From Polyporus tsugae (taxonomy: Eukaryota > Basidiomycota > Agaricomycetes > Polyporales > Polyporaceae): 64,000 nt of DNA. The stretch is taken from the NCBI GenBank assembly GCA_024305745.1, contig JAHRBS010000005.1:1240001-1304000 (forward strand), read 5' to 3'. Made by a program: the position numbers and the translations under genes. Under the pieces are notes generated by a model that had not been told where the DNA came from, did not search any database, and was given only the letters and a program-made list of their open reading frames with translations. This document shows positions 10,853-22,049 of the stretch, piece after piece (the stretch's first letter is position 1; every line of letters starts with the position of its first letter).

Positions 10853-12290
10853 TTAATGTTGATGTCGCGAAACAAAACAACAGAAGCTGATCTTCACTCG
10901 TAGATCACGACAGTAAACTACATGGCATTTGATTGCGGCATCGAGCATTACATCTACTATGTATTTGTATCCACAGCTCCTGCGAGCTTGATTGAAGTGG
11001 CTTCGCAGCTGCACACGCACTCGGCGCGGGGCGCGGAGGGATGTCCTGGGGCATTTGTTTTTGAAAAAGCCCAAATCAGGCTATGAACGTCTATCGCGAC
11101 GGTCCAACTAGCCGGATTTGTGCGAAGCCCTAAATCGGGTTCTCAGTGATATCAATAATCACTGATGTGCATTGGCACACAAGGTGATACTTGAATGGCA
11201 ATGGCCGCTTAGTGTATTATTTGGATGTAGATGCGGACAGCCTGGGAGGGCGGACGGGGAGGTGAGGTTGTCCGGCAGGGAGGACAAGCTGCGTGGTGGG
11301 AAGCACAAGACGGCCAAGGGACAGAACAGATGGTGGTCAGCGAGGGTCGCATTCAATGGGGGCGGCAACACAGCTCGGATCCAAGGAAACGACATGAAAG
11401 ATAGCAGCAGAAAATAGCGAGTATGACGGCACGATGGGGTGGATGATATCAAAGACAGTGAGTGATACTCACAAACTGCAAGCGGTACGGCAAGCCGCCC
11501 TTCGGTACTCCGGAAGAGTGGGAGTACCCGCGAGTTGAGGGGGGCGGCCTGCAATGGACACAAAAAGACATTAGTAGATGAACGCTTGAACGCTGGATAC
11601 GGAGCAAGTAAACGTGCACAACGGGTGGAACGATGCCGGTGGGGAGCGGGGCGAGAACAAGATAAGACACGCACCGTGCCAGCAGACTGGGTTACCTGCG
11701 ACCGCGTGCTGACGAACATACGCACGGAAGAGTCCATTGGGGAGATGTCGTCGCAAGCGTTGGACGTTATATACCCCAATGCCCTCTGATTCTTGAACTC
11801 AGAAGCTCCGCACCGAACCTGGGAGCCTCGCGGCGTCAAGATAACGCGAATGGTGCTGCGGTAATTGACCTCCAGCACAAGAGCCGGAGACCACAGACGG
11901 GGACGTCGGAGGTGGAAGGCGGAGCTTCGAGCAGTTGTAGAGCACCAGGCGGCAGCACAGCGAAGATGCTGCAGCAGTGTTCTCCAATCAAGGGGTATCG
12001 CTGTGGGACTGCATCCGGAGACGAGGAAGACGACGATGACGCAGTCGGTATGTCTACGCCGAGCCATGTCCAGAACTACGCTGCTGATGCCTGCATGAGA
12101 AGGTCCGTCGACGCCATCGACGACCGCGTGTATTGAACACAAACACGTTCAGAATACCTGTCTCAATCATGAGCACAGGGTTATCGTCGGAAAGGTACGC
12201 GGACGTACCGAGGAAGTAAACGAATGCACGCGTACGGGCGATGGGAATTTGGAGTGACTTATTCGATGCAGACAAGGGCCGGGATCAGGT
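10853..12290 (-). repeat. Left copy of an inverted duplicated locus (partner 23.27-24.64 kb)
   Basis: The minus strand aligns with plus-strand 23270-24640. Shared landmarks in order are: GATTGAGACAGGTAT and TTCAATACA, TTACCGCAGCAC then TTCGCGTTATCTTGACGCC, GGGGTATATAACGTCC, CTCCCCAATGGACTCTTCCG, GTAACCCAGTCTGC, an exon-like piece ending CTTGCAGTTT followed by GTGAGT, CACCATCTGTTCT, and CCCCAGGACATCCCTCCGCG. TATA, ATG and splice-like signals sit at matching places, so the unit was probably a gene with its promoter. The product is not recognised; the hydrophobic piece IETGILNVFVFNT recalls fungal multi-span membrane proteins. The 327-codon ORF crossing it is not conserved as a frame in the partner. 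Confidence 0.75.
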
Positions 12291-12741
12291 TGAGAAGGAG
12301 CAAAGGGACGAGGATGAAAAGGTGGACGAGGAGAATGACATGGCTCTCGTGTACGCTGAATTGTACAACATCCTTGGTTATTCACGCGCGTCGAAATGCG
12401 AGAGTATTCGACTACTCACCGTGACGTGACAAGCTTCGGTATGCGATGGGCGAGAGATCGTCGGCCGTAAAGGCTGAATGCGACCTCTGCCGCTGCAGTT
12501 GCTTCGCCAACTCGGAGAGCCATTCGATCTGCAGCTGAACGTATTGTCATCGACGAGGGCAGACTCATGTGCCGCCAGGGTCGGAGCTATCGGGGTTAAT
12601 ATATCACATGGACTCGGCAGCGGCGCGCATATGGCCAGGCGCACACTGAGGATAGAGTTCTCTCTCTCCTCTCCCTCTGTCCTCAAGCTCGAATTCGCGA
12701 ACACATCGCCTTCCTTGACCTCGCCGCCTGACTCGACGACC
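12291..12741. other. Intergenic, upstream of HBD
   Basis: No supported gene. It should hold the promoter of the dehydrogenase; a pyrimidine-rich tract (TCTCTCTCCTCTCCCTCTGTCC) precedes the ATG, as is common in basidiomycete promoters. Confidence 0.4.
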
Positions 12742-15700
12742 ATGAGCATTGCACACGGAATCAGGAGAGCCGGCGTCATCGGCGCAGGTCAGATGGGTAC
12801 GTCATGGGTCGAGCGTGTTCCTCGCATTATGCTCACGAAGCGTGAGCGTGCCAGGTCTCGGGATTGCCTTCGTATCCGCGGTGCACGCGAAAATCCCGGT
12901 GCTGCTGCACGATCGGTCTTCTGCGCAAATAAATTCCGGACTCGCACTCTTTGACAAGATCATCTCGAAGGATGTCTCGAAGGGCAAGCTGACTTCGGAG
13001 GCCGCGAAGGAGGCGCGAGATCGTATTACGGTGGTCGACGACCTGAAGGGTTTCAGGGATGCGGACATGGTGATTGAGGTGAGTGCTCGTGCTTTTTTCT
13101 CGACCATCCAGGTTTCTATCTGTGTTTGGCACATGTGCATCAAGACTGGACCTCCGATAATTCCTATACCCTCTGATTCGGGCCGGGTGTCTGATACAAA
13201 ATGGACCACAGGGGTCCATTTTGACCGGAAAGTTTGACCCATTGGCCAGACCAAAGGCAGTCTCGAAACCAGCCAAAAGAAACAGGAAGGCAACGAGAAG
13301 GCAGGGGTCGTGTTCCCAACTGTCTGGTGAATTGACGGACGTGGGGCTTTCCTGCCGAGTCCTTTCGCTCACGATCGCGACGTGACGCGTCGGCGCGTCG
13401 ACTTCACGCTCTACCGTGATGCCTTTGCGAAAGACCCGCGACTGTGCGCGCTGATGGGTCCATGGTCGCGCGAGCTCTTCTCCTTGTAGCGGCTGGATAT
13501 ATGCGCCGTGTGGGTAGTGCCATCTGCTCTCAGTGAGTAAACCCAACCTTGCGCACTACACAAGGAGAATACCATCAGCACCTGGCACTTATATACATGC
13601 TTTTGAGCGTTGCCTCATGTTGATGAGGTCTCGTGGCCTACGCATCTACCTAGGTTCTGCCTGAGGGGTGTCGCCCCATACAAAGACACGCATCTGCATG
13701 CGCAGTCCTAGCAAAGCTTGGCGCGGGCTCGTCACGAGAAGGTTGGGCGGGGAGTTGACAGTTGACGTGGTCACGATGGAGGGTCGTGCTGGGTACTAGT
13801 TGGCCCCCCATCCGTCGATACGAATTTACCAGCCGTTTTTGGGACACCTCCCCTGCCTTCTCGTTTTCCCCCGTTTCCCTGTCTGGGATGTGTTCCAAAC
13901 CGGCCGGTTTCAGGACTAGACCAAAAGTCGGTCGACTGGACGATGGGTGATCTCGTCCGGACTAGCGCTAAGCTCGAGACAGTGACCGTCCCCTACCTCG
14001 AACAATGACCCGAGCAAGCGTTTCTTGCGGCAGCACACCCGATATTCAACGGTTCTTTCCCGGCGCTCCTTGTGTTGCGGTGGCTAGATCAACGAACATG
14101 GATTGATGAGTAGTCGCAACTCCCAACAACGGTCCTTAAGTAGGGCCCCGCATGCTTGCTACTCTGTTATGTACTTATACAGACGTTTTGAACACCTAGA
14201 CGAGGTCCCCTGTCTTCAGAGGTCACTTCACCCGCGTATAAAGGTAGCATGTGGTCAACCGCTCTAGCCTCCGAAATTGTGGCTTGTGTAGTGATTTCTT
14301 TATCTCCATCTTTCCATAAGAACTGCCCCCCATGCTGCCATGCATGTTGGTTTCAATCCATTTCGGTCACCAGTACACCAGTACAGCCTTCATAGTCAGC
14401 ACCACTGACTACCACACACAGGCTGCTTCCGAAAACTTGTCGATTAAGCAAGACATCTTCCGTACTCTATCTGCCGAGCTGTCACCCAAAACCATTCTCG
14501 CGACAAACACGTCTTCCATCAGCATCACAAAGATCGCTGCGTCGACCATACCTGAAGGCAAGACTGCGGCGGACCCGGAGGGCAAGGAGAGCGCGTCAAG
14601 AGTCGTTGGCCTGCACTTCTTCAACCCCGTCCCGGTGATGGTGTGTGCATAGGCCGCTGCTTCGCAACTCCGTCAACGGAAGCCGGGAGCAGCGCCACTA
14701 ACCCCTGTTCCTATCGCTTCACAGAAACTCGTGGAGCTGATTGCTGCGGTGCAAACATCGGAGGAGACCCTGGATCGCGCGAGGGCCTACGCGACGGCAT
14801 GCGGAAAAGGTGCGCATCGCATCCTTGGCTCCTTGGCTCTTCTCCCACTCACTACGCCGCTCATTATCTTTCACATATCACCTCGCTGACTACGAATGCG
14901 AATGCAAACGCGCATGGTGGGTCTAGAGGTGACGTACTCGAAGGACGTGCCTGGCTTCGTGGCGAATGGGCTGCTGATGCCCTTCATCAACGAGGTGCGT
15001 AGAGTTCGGACCCTTTCTCTCGCGTGGCCGCCATGCTAACGAAGTCTGACTGCGAATGTGCAGGCTATTATGATGCTCGAGAAGGTAACCCGCTGTTGGC
15101 CCGGCCGAATGTTATGGGATGGTTTGTTGAGCTCTTTCATAGGGTATCGCCACTCGGGAAGATATCGACAAGACGCTCAAGCTGGGGATGAACCACCCGA
15201 TGGGACCTCTCCAATTAGGTATGCGTTTCAATATGTTTAATATTCATCTTGTGTTCATAAACTTTCTTTGCCACAGCGGATTTGTAAGTCGCCTCTATCT
15301 AAGCTTCGTTGACGTCTCATTACTCATTTCACACCACCGTGCCTCTGGTTTGTGTTGCATCCTGCATCACTTCTGATCGAACTCCGTTCGAATCGTTTTA
15401 TTTCGCACAAACGGCTCATTTCCCCGGCCTCCCGATCGCCTCTACATGCACACGTACACAAACATCCTCGGTGGTTGCGTGGCTCGGAAAATTTCGCACC
15501 TTGTCTGATCTTGCGTGCGGCTTTCCTGCTCGTCCCACCTCCTATTTTGGATTGGGAACGGCTGCGGCACGCTCATTTTGGGTGGCGGCTCTCTTTCCCG
15601 CCGTTCTCTGCCGATCTGGATGTACCCTGGTACACTGGCTTGTGCGCTTCGGCAGCATTGGGTTGGATACGTGCCTAGCGATCCAGCAGACGATCTACAA

Positions 15701-15812
15701 CGGCACGGCGGACTCGAAGTACCGTCCGAGCGTGTTGCTAGAGCGAATGGTGGATGCGCAGTGGTATGGGAAGAAGAGCGGGAAGGGCTTCTACGACTAC
15801 CCCAGCCAGTAG
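12742..15812 (+). CDS. 3-hydroxybutyryl-CoA dehydrogenase
   Basis: NAD(P)-dependent oxidoreductase of the 3-hydroxyacyl-CoA dehydrogenase family, interconverting 3-hydroxybutyryl-CoA and acetoacetyl-CoA in short-chain acyl metabolism. Nine exons sum to 303 aa: 12742-12796, 12855-13078, 14422-14640, 14725-14809, 14927-14994, 15064-15084, 15143-15218, 15277-15283, 15656-15812. The N-terminal Rossmann motif is [26 protein letters not shown] and [15 protein letters not shown] are the conserved central blocks. [15 protein letters not shown] and [20 protein letters not shown] form the C-terminal domain. The length is normal for the family. Two features are odd: intron 2 is 1,343 nt, and exon 8 is only 7 nt, flanked by a 372-nt intron. 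With those splices every conserved motif is restored, so the gene is judged functional. Confidence 0.92.
13190..13960. repeat. Inverted-repeat insertion-like segment inside HBD intron 2
   Basis: The reverse complement of about 13210-13320 resembles 13835-13950. Shared pieces are CCCCTGCCTTCTCGTT, TGGTTTCGAGAC against CGGTTTCAGGAC, and a terminal CCAATGGGT against CGATGGGT. A perfect hairpin, AAAATGGACC-acag-GGTCCATTTT with one extra G, lies at about 13198-13223, and the palindrome AAACCGGCCGGTTT is near 13895. This suggests a decayed foldback or TIR element that enlarged the intron. I could not identify target-site duplications. Confidence 0.45.
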
Positions 15813-18143
15813 GCAGCCACGTACTTATTTAGTACTTATGCAAGGCCACGGGTGCGGGTACCGTCGCAATACGGAACAGAGGGTCTCATTTCTGTTCTGC
15901 TCCCTTCTCTGTTCGGATCGCCGGTCTGGGCCCCCGACGTCCACCCCTTTTCTCGTGATGTCTCGCCATCGCTTCGCCGTCCCGTGCGCTGCCGATGTTG
16001 TGAGATGCGGCTAGGATCCGGGTGGACGGCGCACACTGGCATTGGCAATGACATCGTCGTTCGCCTTCGCTTGCGCGCGCGTTCTGTATCCAGACCGTCA
16101 TCGCGATGGGAACTTTGTCTACTCGTCCACCATTCACCGGCAACCATACCGACTGGCTCCCTCGGGCGTGCGGGGTCGAGCGGCCATGCTTGGGCATGTC
16201 GCGTGACAGTGGACAGCCTGGACTCGGAAGTGCCGCAAGACCTTGTGATACGCTGCGCCTTCGCGGCCACGTTAACGACCTGCGCGTTCGGGACGTCCGG
16301 GAGCGACTTTCGTGTCGCCGTCTTGTTTTTCGACCGCAAGTCCTTAAGCTTCTAAAAGTTGCATGGGCGGCTCGACGCAGAGTCCTGCGCGCCCGCTCTC
16401 TATATGAGCCGCCGGCCGGGGGCAATCCGGAAACTCTAGCAATCCCAACCCCGATATGAAACGCGGAAGGCCACAGAAGGTGACACGCTTCCCTGGGCTG
16501 CCGAGCTCAGCTGGCTGTGCTTCTCCGGAGTTAGGTGTAAGGTAAGTCCAATGCAAACGCAAACTCCGCGCTTCTCGTACGAGCAAGCGCGCGGTGCTGC
16601 GTCGATTCGCTAGGCCGTCGGGATGCTCCGCACCCTGCGCTGTCAGGTGCGCTTACACCCCGCAGTTCGATCGACATCCTGTCTGCGGTTCTCGAGCTCC
16701 TCGTCGAGTGCCCCTTGCCTAAACGGGGCAGGGTGGTTCAAAAGGGACGTGCTCTCTCAGGGTGATTGGGCGCGTTGCTGAGAACGTACGAGCGTACACG
16801 CTTTCTAGTTTGGAACATGGGAGCTTCGCCCCAGCTTCTTGTCTCCTGTTCGGAGCGCGCTGGGGGTGGCCCATCGATGAGAGAATGCTGTGGTTGGGGG
16901 AACAACGGGGGTGGGTTTGAGACTTTGGCAATGTTCCAGGGTGTTCACCGCTCCGTAGGCGGTATCGTCATACTGAGGTCAAGGGTGTCCTGACTCAATC
17001 TCGTTTTGCCGCATAGATCGTGCTTCTCGATGGATGAAGCACGGCAAAGTAGCTTCTGCTGTGGAGCTCCCCTCGGTGTCACACTAGCAACTGCACACGC
17101 TGACTACAGTATCTCAAGCCTAGGTACTGCGCCGCGCGGGCCCTCGGAGGGGTGCCATCGATATCGTTCGTAGCAATCTTGCGCTTGTCGCAATCGGCAT
17201 CGACCAGCAACCCTTTCCCCTTCGCGGACCTGGATTTCGCAAGCAGATCGAGGAACTCCAATCCTGCCAGTGGCCACGTCTCTTCCGACACGAAGTTCCC
17301 ACTCATTCGCAACACGGCACGGGCTCGCGGACGCCTGGGCAACACCGGTCCGACGCACGCCGGCGTGTCTGCAATGAGGCAGCCTTCTCTCCGGGATCGC
17401 TCGCTTGCGCCTCCCTCGCCCTTGTCAGGGTCTCCACCCGGTCTCGCCGTTCGGGCACGTTCAGGAACTCGGGTTGCTATTCGAAGCCGACATGCCGTTT
17501 AGCATCCCTCCTCCACTCAACTTTGGGTCGGTGCATCGGCTTTGTCCTGACCCAGTGTGGATATATGACATGGACACTACGCTGAGGGTGCTGGATCAGA
17601 AGCTCGTTTGGGACTCTGATTGGGTAGGCACTCATGACGCCCGCCGGGGTGCCGATCACACGACACTGAATCGTGGTTGAGTGGCCCCTACCCCCTCCAA
17701 AGGAGAGATATGTACGGGTGTACAAGGCGCAGCGATGCGACGGGTCGGCGTGCTGGCGCTCGAGCTGCCAGGATAGGCGTTGACGCGGAGGCAGAACAGG
17801 CAGTCCGGGTCGCTGGATCGCCCCGCGCCTCCGTGCGTGGAGGTGATCGGGATTCGGAGGTGACATGGTGTTGGGAGAGCATGGGGAGCGCGGGCGTGTA
17901 CGTGCTGTAATATTTCCAGCTTGCGGGAGGGGTACTTATAGGCGACCTAGCTCCCTGCCTTGGACTCAGACCAACACCTCGGAACCCATCTCCTCATCTC
18001 CCCCTCGACGAGCACGCTTCGCCGAGCCGAGCCGCCTTTTCTCTGCCTCGAGCCTCCCGAGACCGCGCCCTCCGGGTCGTGTCGCGTCGCGTCATCTCTC
18101 CGTCTACGCCTACTCCTCCCTCTTTCGCAAGCTTTCGATCGCG
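15813..18143. other. 2.3-kb stretch without a recognised gene
   Basis: Several overlapping ORFs of 80-170 codons exist on both strands, but none shows a known domain, a coherent splice chain or a preference over its shadow frames. A minus-strand ORF at 17079-17345 (with SGNFVSEETWPLAGLEF) has the most protein-like composition. GC-rich spacer or unrecognised coding DNA; undecided. Confidence 0.35.
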
Positions 18144-18642
18144 ATGTGTGAAATCGAGTGGTGAGTAGCATGCTTGCTCGAGATAGACGCGACGAAGTTT
18201 CCCCGGGGGGCATGAGCGTGTGGACTGATCAGCCTTCTCTTCGCGCCACAGCTTCGGGAACTACCACCGCGGGTGCGAGGTGCGCTATCTTTGTCTTTGA
18301 CCTTTCTCTGGCCGCACTATCCCAGCTCCCTCTGCTGACTGCGCCCGACGCGCCCACCAGCACTACGTGAAGCTGTACGAGAGCGGGAACAAGACGGACT
18401 GCGGCTCGCCGAGCTGTGCGCTGAGCGCCGCCCACAAGCATCGTCAGGGGCAGCGCACCTGCACCTGCTCGAAGGTGAGCTTAAACACAGACTTTGCGTT
18501 CGTCTTGATTTGAACGCGAACTCTGTTTTGACAGGTGCCACGCGAGTGCCGGAGGGTGTTGAGCCTGATCCACGAGAGGTGCGACAACTGCACCCGCGCG
18601 GCGTGGGCCACGCTCGAGCGCGAGTCAGGCCGGGTCTGGTGA
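18144..18642 (+). CDS. Small Cys-rich protein (DCGSP type), unknown function
   Basis: Four exons, 18144-18160, 18252-18279, 18361-18474 and 18535-18642, sum to exactly 88 aa. All introns are GT-AG and 60-91 nt. The protein begins MCEIECFGNYHRGCEHYVK, continues with DCGSPSCALSAAHKH, then QRTCTCSK, and ends with ERCDNCTRAAW. Ten Cys and several His are spaced as in zinc-binding proteins. Similar short proteins (aromatic-Gly-x-x-x-x-C-G/E-H start, then DCGSPxC) are, from general knowledge, recurrent and uncharacterised in mushroom genomes. There is no signal peptide. The function is unknown; a small zinc-binding role is inference. Confidence 0.75.
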
Positions 18643-19665
18643 TCGCCCCCGGCTTCGCGCGTCGTCACTCGCGGGATGCGCGCCATGGGAACGGAACGTG
18701 CGCCCCACTTCTGATTTCTGCTTTATTTTTTGCTGTGATCGCGTTCGTTCGGGTGGTGGTGTTAGAGGCTGGTGGGTTGAAGCCTTGTTCGCTTTTTTTT
18801 TTCGCTTGGACCTTTGGGGCTGGCACACGTATTTGCTGTACAACACACGCATGTAGCTGTATCGATATGGGACACTGCAATGTACGATAGGCGCATCCAC
18901 ATCCCTCTCACGCGGGTCGCGTTCGAGACGTGCAAACCTCGAGGACGGTGCCGATCCGAGGAATCGACCGGAGCTGTCAAAGTGAACATGGCCATCTCCG
19001 GGTTCATTCCGTCAGAACATGCCGTCCCAGGGCAGTCTGGACGCGAAAAGGAGTTTGTCAGCGACGTTTCATCTCGGCATGCTCGTTTGTGTTATTGGCT
19101 GCACCGACAAAATGAGGGCTGCAGACGTTCAAAAAGGACATCCTAAGTTTGCGATGAGTTGAATCATCCCACTGCCGCTGTTGGATTCGACCTCGATCCC
19201 AACGCGAATCCTCTAACCGATGTGGAAGATACATTAATTTATGTCCTGCGCTAGGAGCGGGCTATTCATATAATTCGAGGGTCACTGGTCAGTGAGAGAT
19301 CAGCGTAATCGATGGAACTTCACTGGTTCACGAGGCTCTGTTCGGGGATGAGTTCAAGGCGCTCGCTTTGGCGTCTAGCTTACCAGTTTTAGATTATTAC
19401 CCGGGCTTCTCCCGGCCCGGTACCGGGCCCACACTGACACGTTGGCGGTTGAGTCTGCATCCGTGTTTGCATCCGCCCTCTAACCGCCTGTAACATACTC
19501 TGCCATGATACGCAAGGCAATGCCCCAACTATGCCCACTTATAAGGATAAGCGACACACTCCATTAATGGTGTAGTATAGCCCGAGTCGCCTCCGAATCC
19601 ACTTCACGTCCTGTAGTTCTCGCAAGGACTTTATTCTTGGCACAAGTTGAGATCATCCCTGAGCA
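18643..19665. other. Intergenic between small Cys-rich gene and DUF6533 gene
   Basis: No supported ORF. It contains a T11 run near 18796, a perfect 16-bp palindrome GGCCCGGTACCGGGCC at 19414-19429, and a TATA-like ACTTATAAGG near 19538 about 125 bp before the next ATG. Confidence 0.4.
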
Positions 19666-21344
19666 ATGTCCTCGCCATCAGTCACTCCTGGCATCATATC
19701 TTCTTTGTGAGTCGTTTCATACGAATCAATCAGAATACTCCGCACTAATCCACGCTCCTCATCCGTTCACCTCCGAATCGGGACGTCCAAACTGGCAAGG
19801 CTGACAGCGGAGTACTGTTGCGTGGCCGCACTTTGTACGTTCTCGTGCCCCCCCCCAGGCGACCTCGTTGTGCGACAGACAGCTGAGATTCTCACATAGC
19901 ACTGGTAACCTATGACTGGCTCATCCGCTTCGACGATGAAATCCGCTGTTTCTGGAACTTCCGCAAGGGCCGCAAGCCTGCTCACTGCTGCGGCGCTCGT
20001 TTACGGGTCGAGCCGCTATTTGCCTCTCATTCAGCTAGTACTCACCGTGTGAACGATCGACCCACACTGTCGGATATGGTGCGTGTACGCTACTCTATGA
20101 GTCGCGCTGCTCGACCGACTGAAAATACCGCCGTTAGGGGTGCGTGAACTGTTTGGTGGTTGGTCAATCCCAGTGGCTTTAAGAGAAAACAACTAGGTGT
20201 CAAATCGATTCGTACATCCAGTCGGTCGCCAACATTTTGCTGCTCATCACCCCTGCAAGTGAGGATTCGTTCCGCTGCACTGTGGGTTATTATCTTATCG
20301 CGGCCCTTACATTGCAGTCTTCTCGGCCTCGCGAGTATATGCACTGTCCGGGAGAAGCAAAACATTAGCTGGTTCCATGTTCCTATTGCTCTCCGTACCT
20401 TTTGGAATTAATGCGGTACGGAGGACAGCACTCCAGAGGGGCTTCAACATACGTACATCATATGGTTTATTTCCTTCAGCGTGTCTCGAATTCACCTCAA
20501 TTTGTCGTCTATATTAAGGTGTACGTAGCTCGCGTGCAGGGCATCCTGTCAGAAGTTAATTTGTTCGATTTTTCTTGCAGTCGTCTTGTCCGCTAGGATC
20601 TGTGCAATCACAGGGGATGTCACCGTCCTAGTCGTCACATGGTGGAACACGTTTGCGCTGCTCAGACTACAGCAGGGATTGCTGACCGGACGGTCCATGG
20701 CTAGTGTGATGCTGTACAACGGTACGTCCACAGTACAACTTCCTTTTCTCATGCTTAATTGGTACAATAGGAAGTATATACTTCATGTGAGTCGTCTACA
20801 GGTTTTTAGGTTCGTGACGACGCTCACGGACGCGATAGCGCCATCACCGCCCTCAATTTGTTTCAAATGGTGTTCACGATCTTGAACCAGGTTTGTCTTT
20901 TTTCCGACGCGACCTTCAGACAACGCCTCGTTGTAAGCACTCCATTGCAGGTTTCAGGGAACCCCCTGGTTCTATCCGCTGAGAGCTACGTCGACAAGTT
21001 TATCAGCCCGTAAGTTCGCCTTCCGATCTCCATTGCTTCATTGTTTGCATATCGAGTTGTTTGAATTGTCTTGCCCGGGATCACCAACATTCTGATTTGT
21101 CACTTTCTCCTCAATATCCGACAAGCAGGCCGTGCAGCGGCAGGTCCCTCAGGCTCGTCACCATCAGCAGTGAATTCCCTTCAATTTGCGGCGCATCTCC
21201 AGACGGCTTCACTTCCCGCCTTCATCGCCTCGATCGGCGAGCCAGTTCACACCAGCCTAACCACTGTTGAGGAAGCGAGTGATGGAGAGGTGACGCATGT
21301 GAGCGGGCTGAGATCCCGCCAGAACGGCGTGCACGCGCGCCCGT
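19666..21344 (+). pseudogene. DUF6533-type integral membrane protein, one apparent frameshift
   Basis: A multi-exon gene matching the usual order of Agaricomycete DUF6533 proteins. It has MSSPSVTPGIISSL, then LTAEYCCVAAL, TYDWLIRFDDEIRCFW (the DUF6533 signature), SRYLPLIQLVLT, SYIQSVANILLLITPA, FSASRVYALSGRSKT, SARICAITGDVTVLVVTWW, SAITALNLFQMVFTILNQ, and the C-terminal ITNILICHFLLNIRQAGRAA. Most junctions have GT/AG signals. Between EIRCFW and SRYLPL (about 19940-19965) the frame changes with no GT-AG pair available, and near 20785-20810 only a 23-nt intron would join frames. Either this copy is newly inactivated or the sequence has an indel. The role is unknown; several membrane spans are expected. 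Confidence 0.6.
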
Positions 21345-22049
21345 GAGGGCTTCGGTGACAGTGAAGAACTTGGCGCAGGCGCGGACATCAATCCTCCAGA
21401 CGTCAGCGTGTAACTTGGAAGGAATCGTATCCTAAGTAAGTTGACCGCTATACATCATGCTACACACGCCTTCTCTTACCCCCCGCTAGTAGTAGAACTT
21501 CTGGGCGCCGTCTGCTGAATTTGTCGGCCCGAAGCCACAAAGTCCGCTCAGGTTGGTATAGTAATGCAACGATATACGGTCTACAATTTTGTGTGTTTAT
21601 TCTATCGCCCCCGCCCCATGGTCCGTATTTATTTTGAAGAGTACCCTGGATTTGCAGAGTCATGCAGCTGCAGCAGAGATGGAGGCGCTGAACGTAAGGT
21701 CAGGCTAGCGGTAGGTCCCCGGCCCGGGGTGGTAAGACAGGTCCGCCGAACCAGCGTCTACGGTACCAAACTTGGAGGCAGGCGCGCTTCGAGCTTGTCG
21801 GGAATGTCGACACTGGACAGAATCCTTCATACAAGGCCTGACCTTGGACTGATCTTGACCACGGCCTGCCACCATCCTCCTCAGGTACTTCCCTCGGTCC
21901 TTGCATCGTCTGCAGCTTTCAATAAACATATCAGAGCTGGTGGGATCCTCATATGCTCCCAGCACGACGACGTCATCGGCGCAGGGGCGTCTCAGGCACC
22001 AGGCTTTTCATGACCATGGCTCCAACAACCCTGTCCATCCTCATCCACA
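21345..22049. other. Intergenic, upstream of carrier
   Basis: No domain or splice chain recognised on either strand. The short ORFs present overlap each other in several frames. Confidence 0.4.

Noticed and set aside
11159..12142. 327-codon minus-strand ORF as a gene
   Set aside because: It crosses the duplicated locus, but the partner copy at 23.5-24.6 kb does not keep this frame; splice and TATA signals fall inside it. Chance open frame.
19414..19429. 16-bp palindrome GGCCCGGTACCGGGCC as an operator
   Set aside because: Single GC-rich palindrome about 240 bp upstream of the DUF6533 gene; no second copy and no known binding family, so no regulatory claim.
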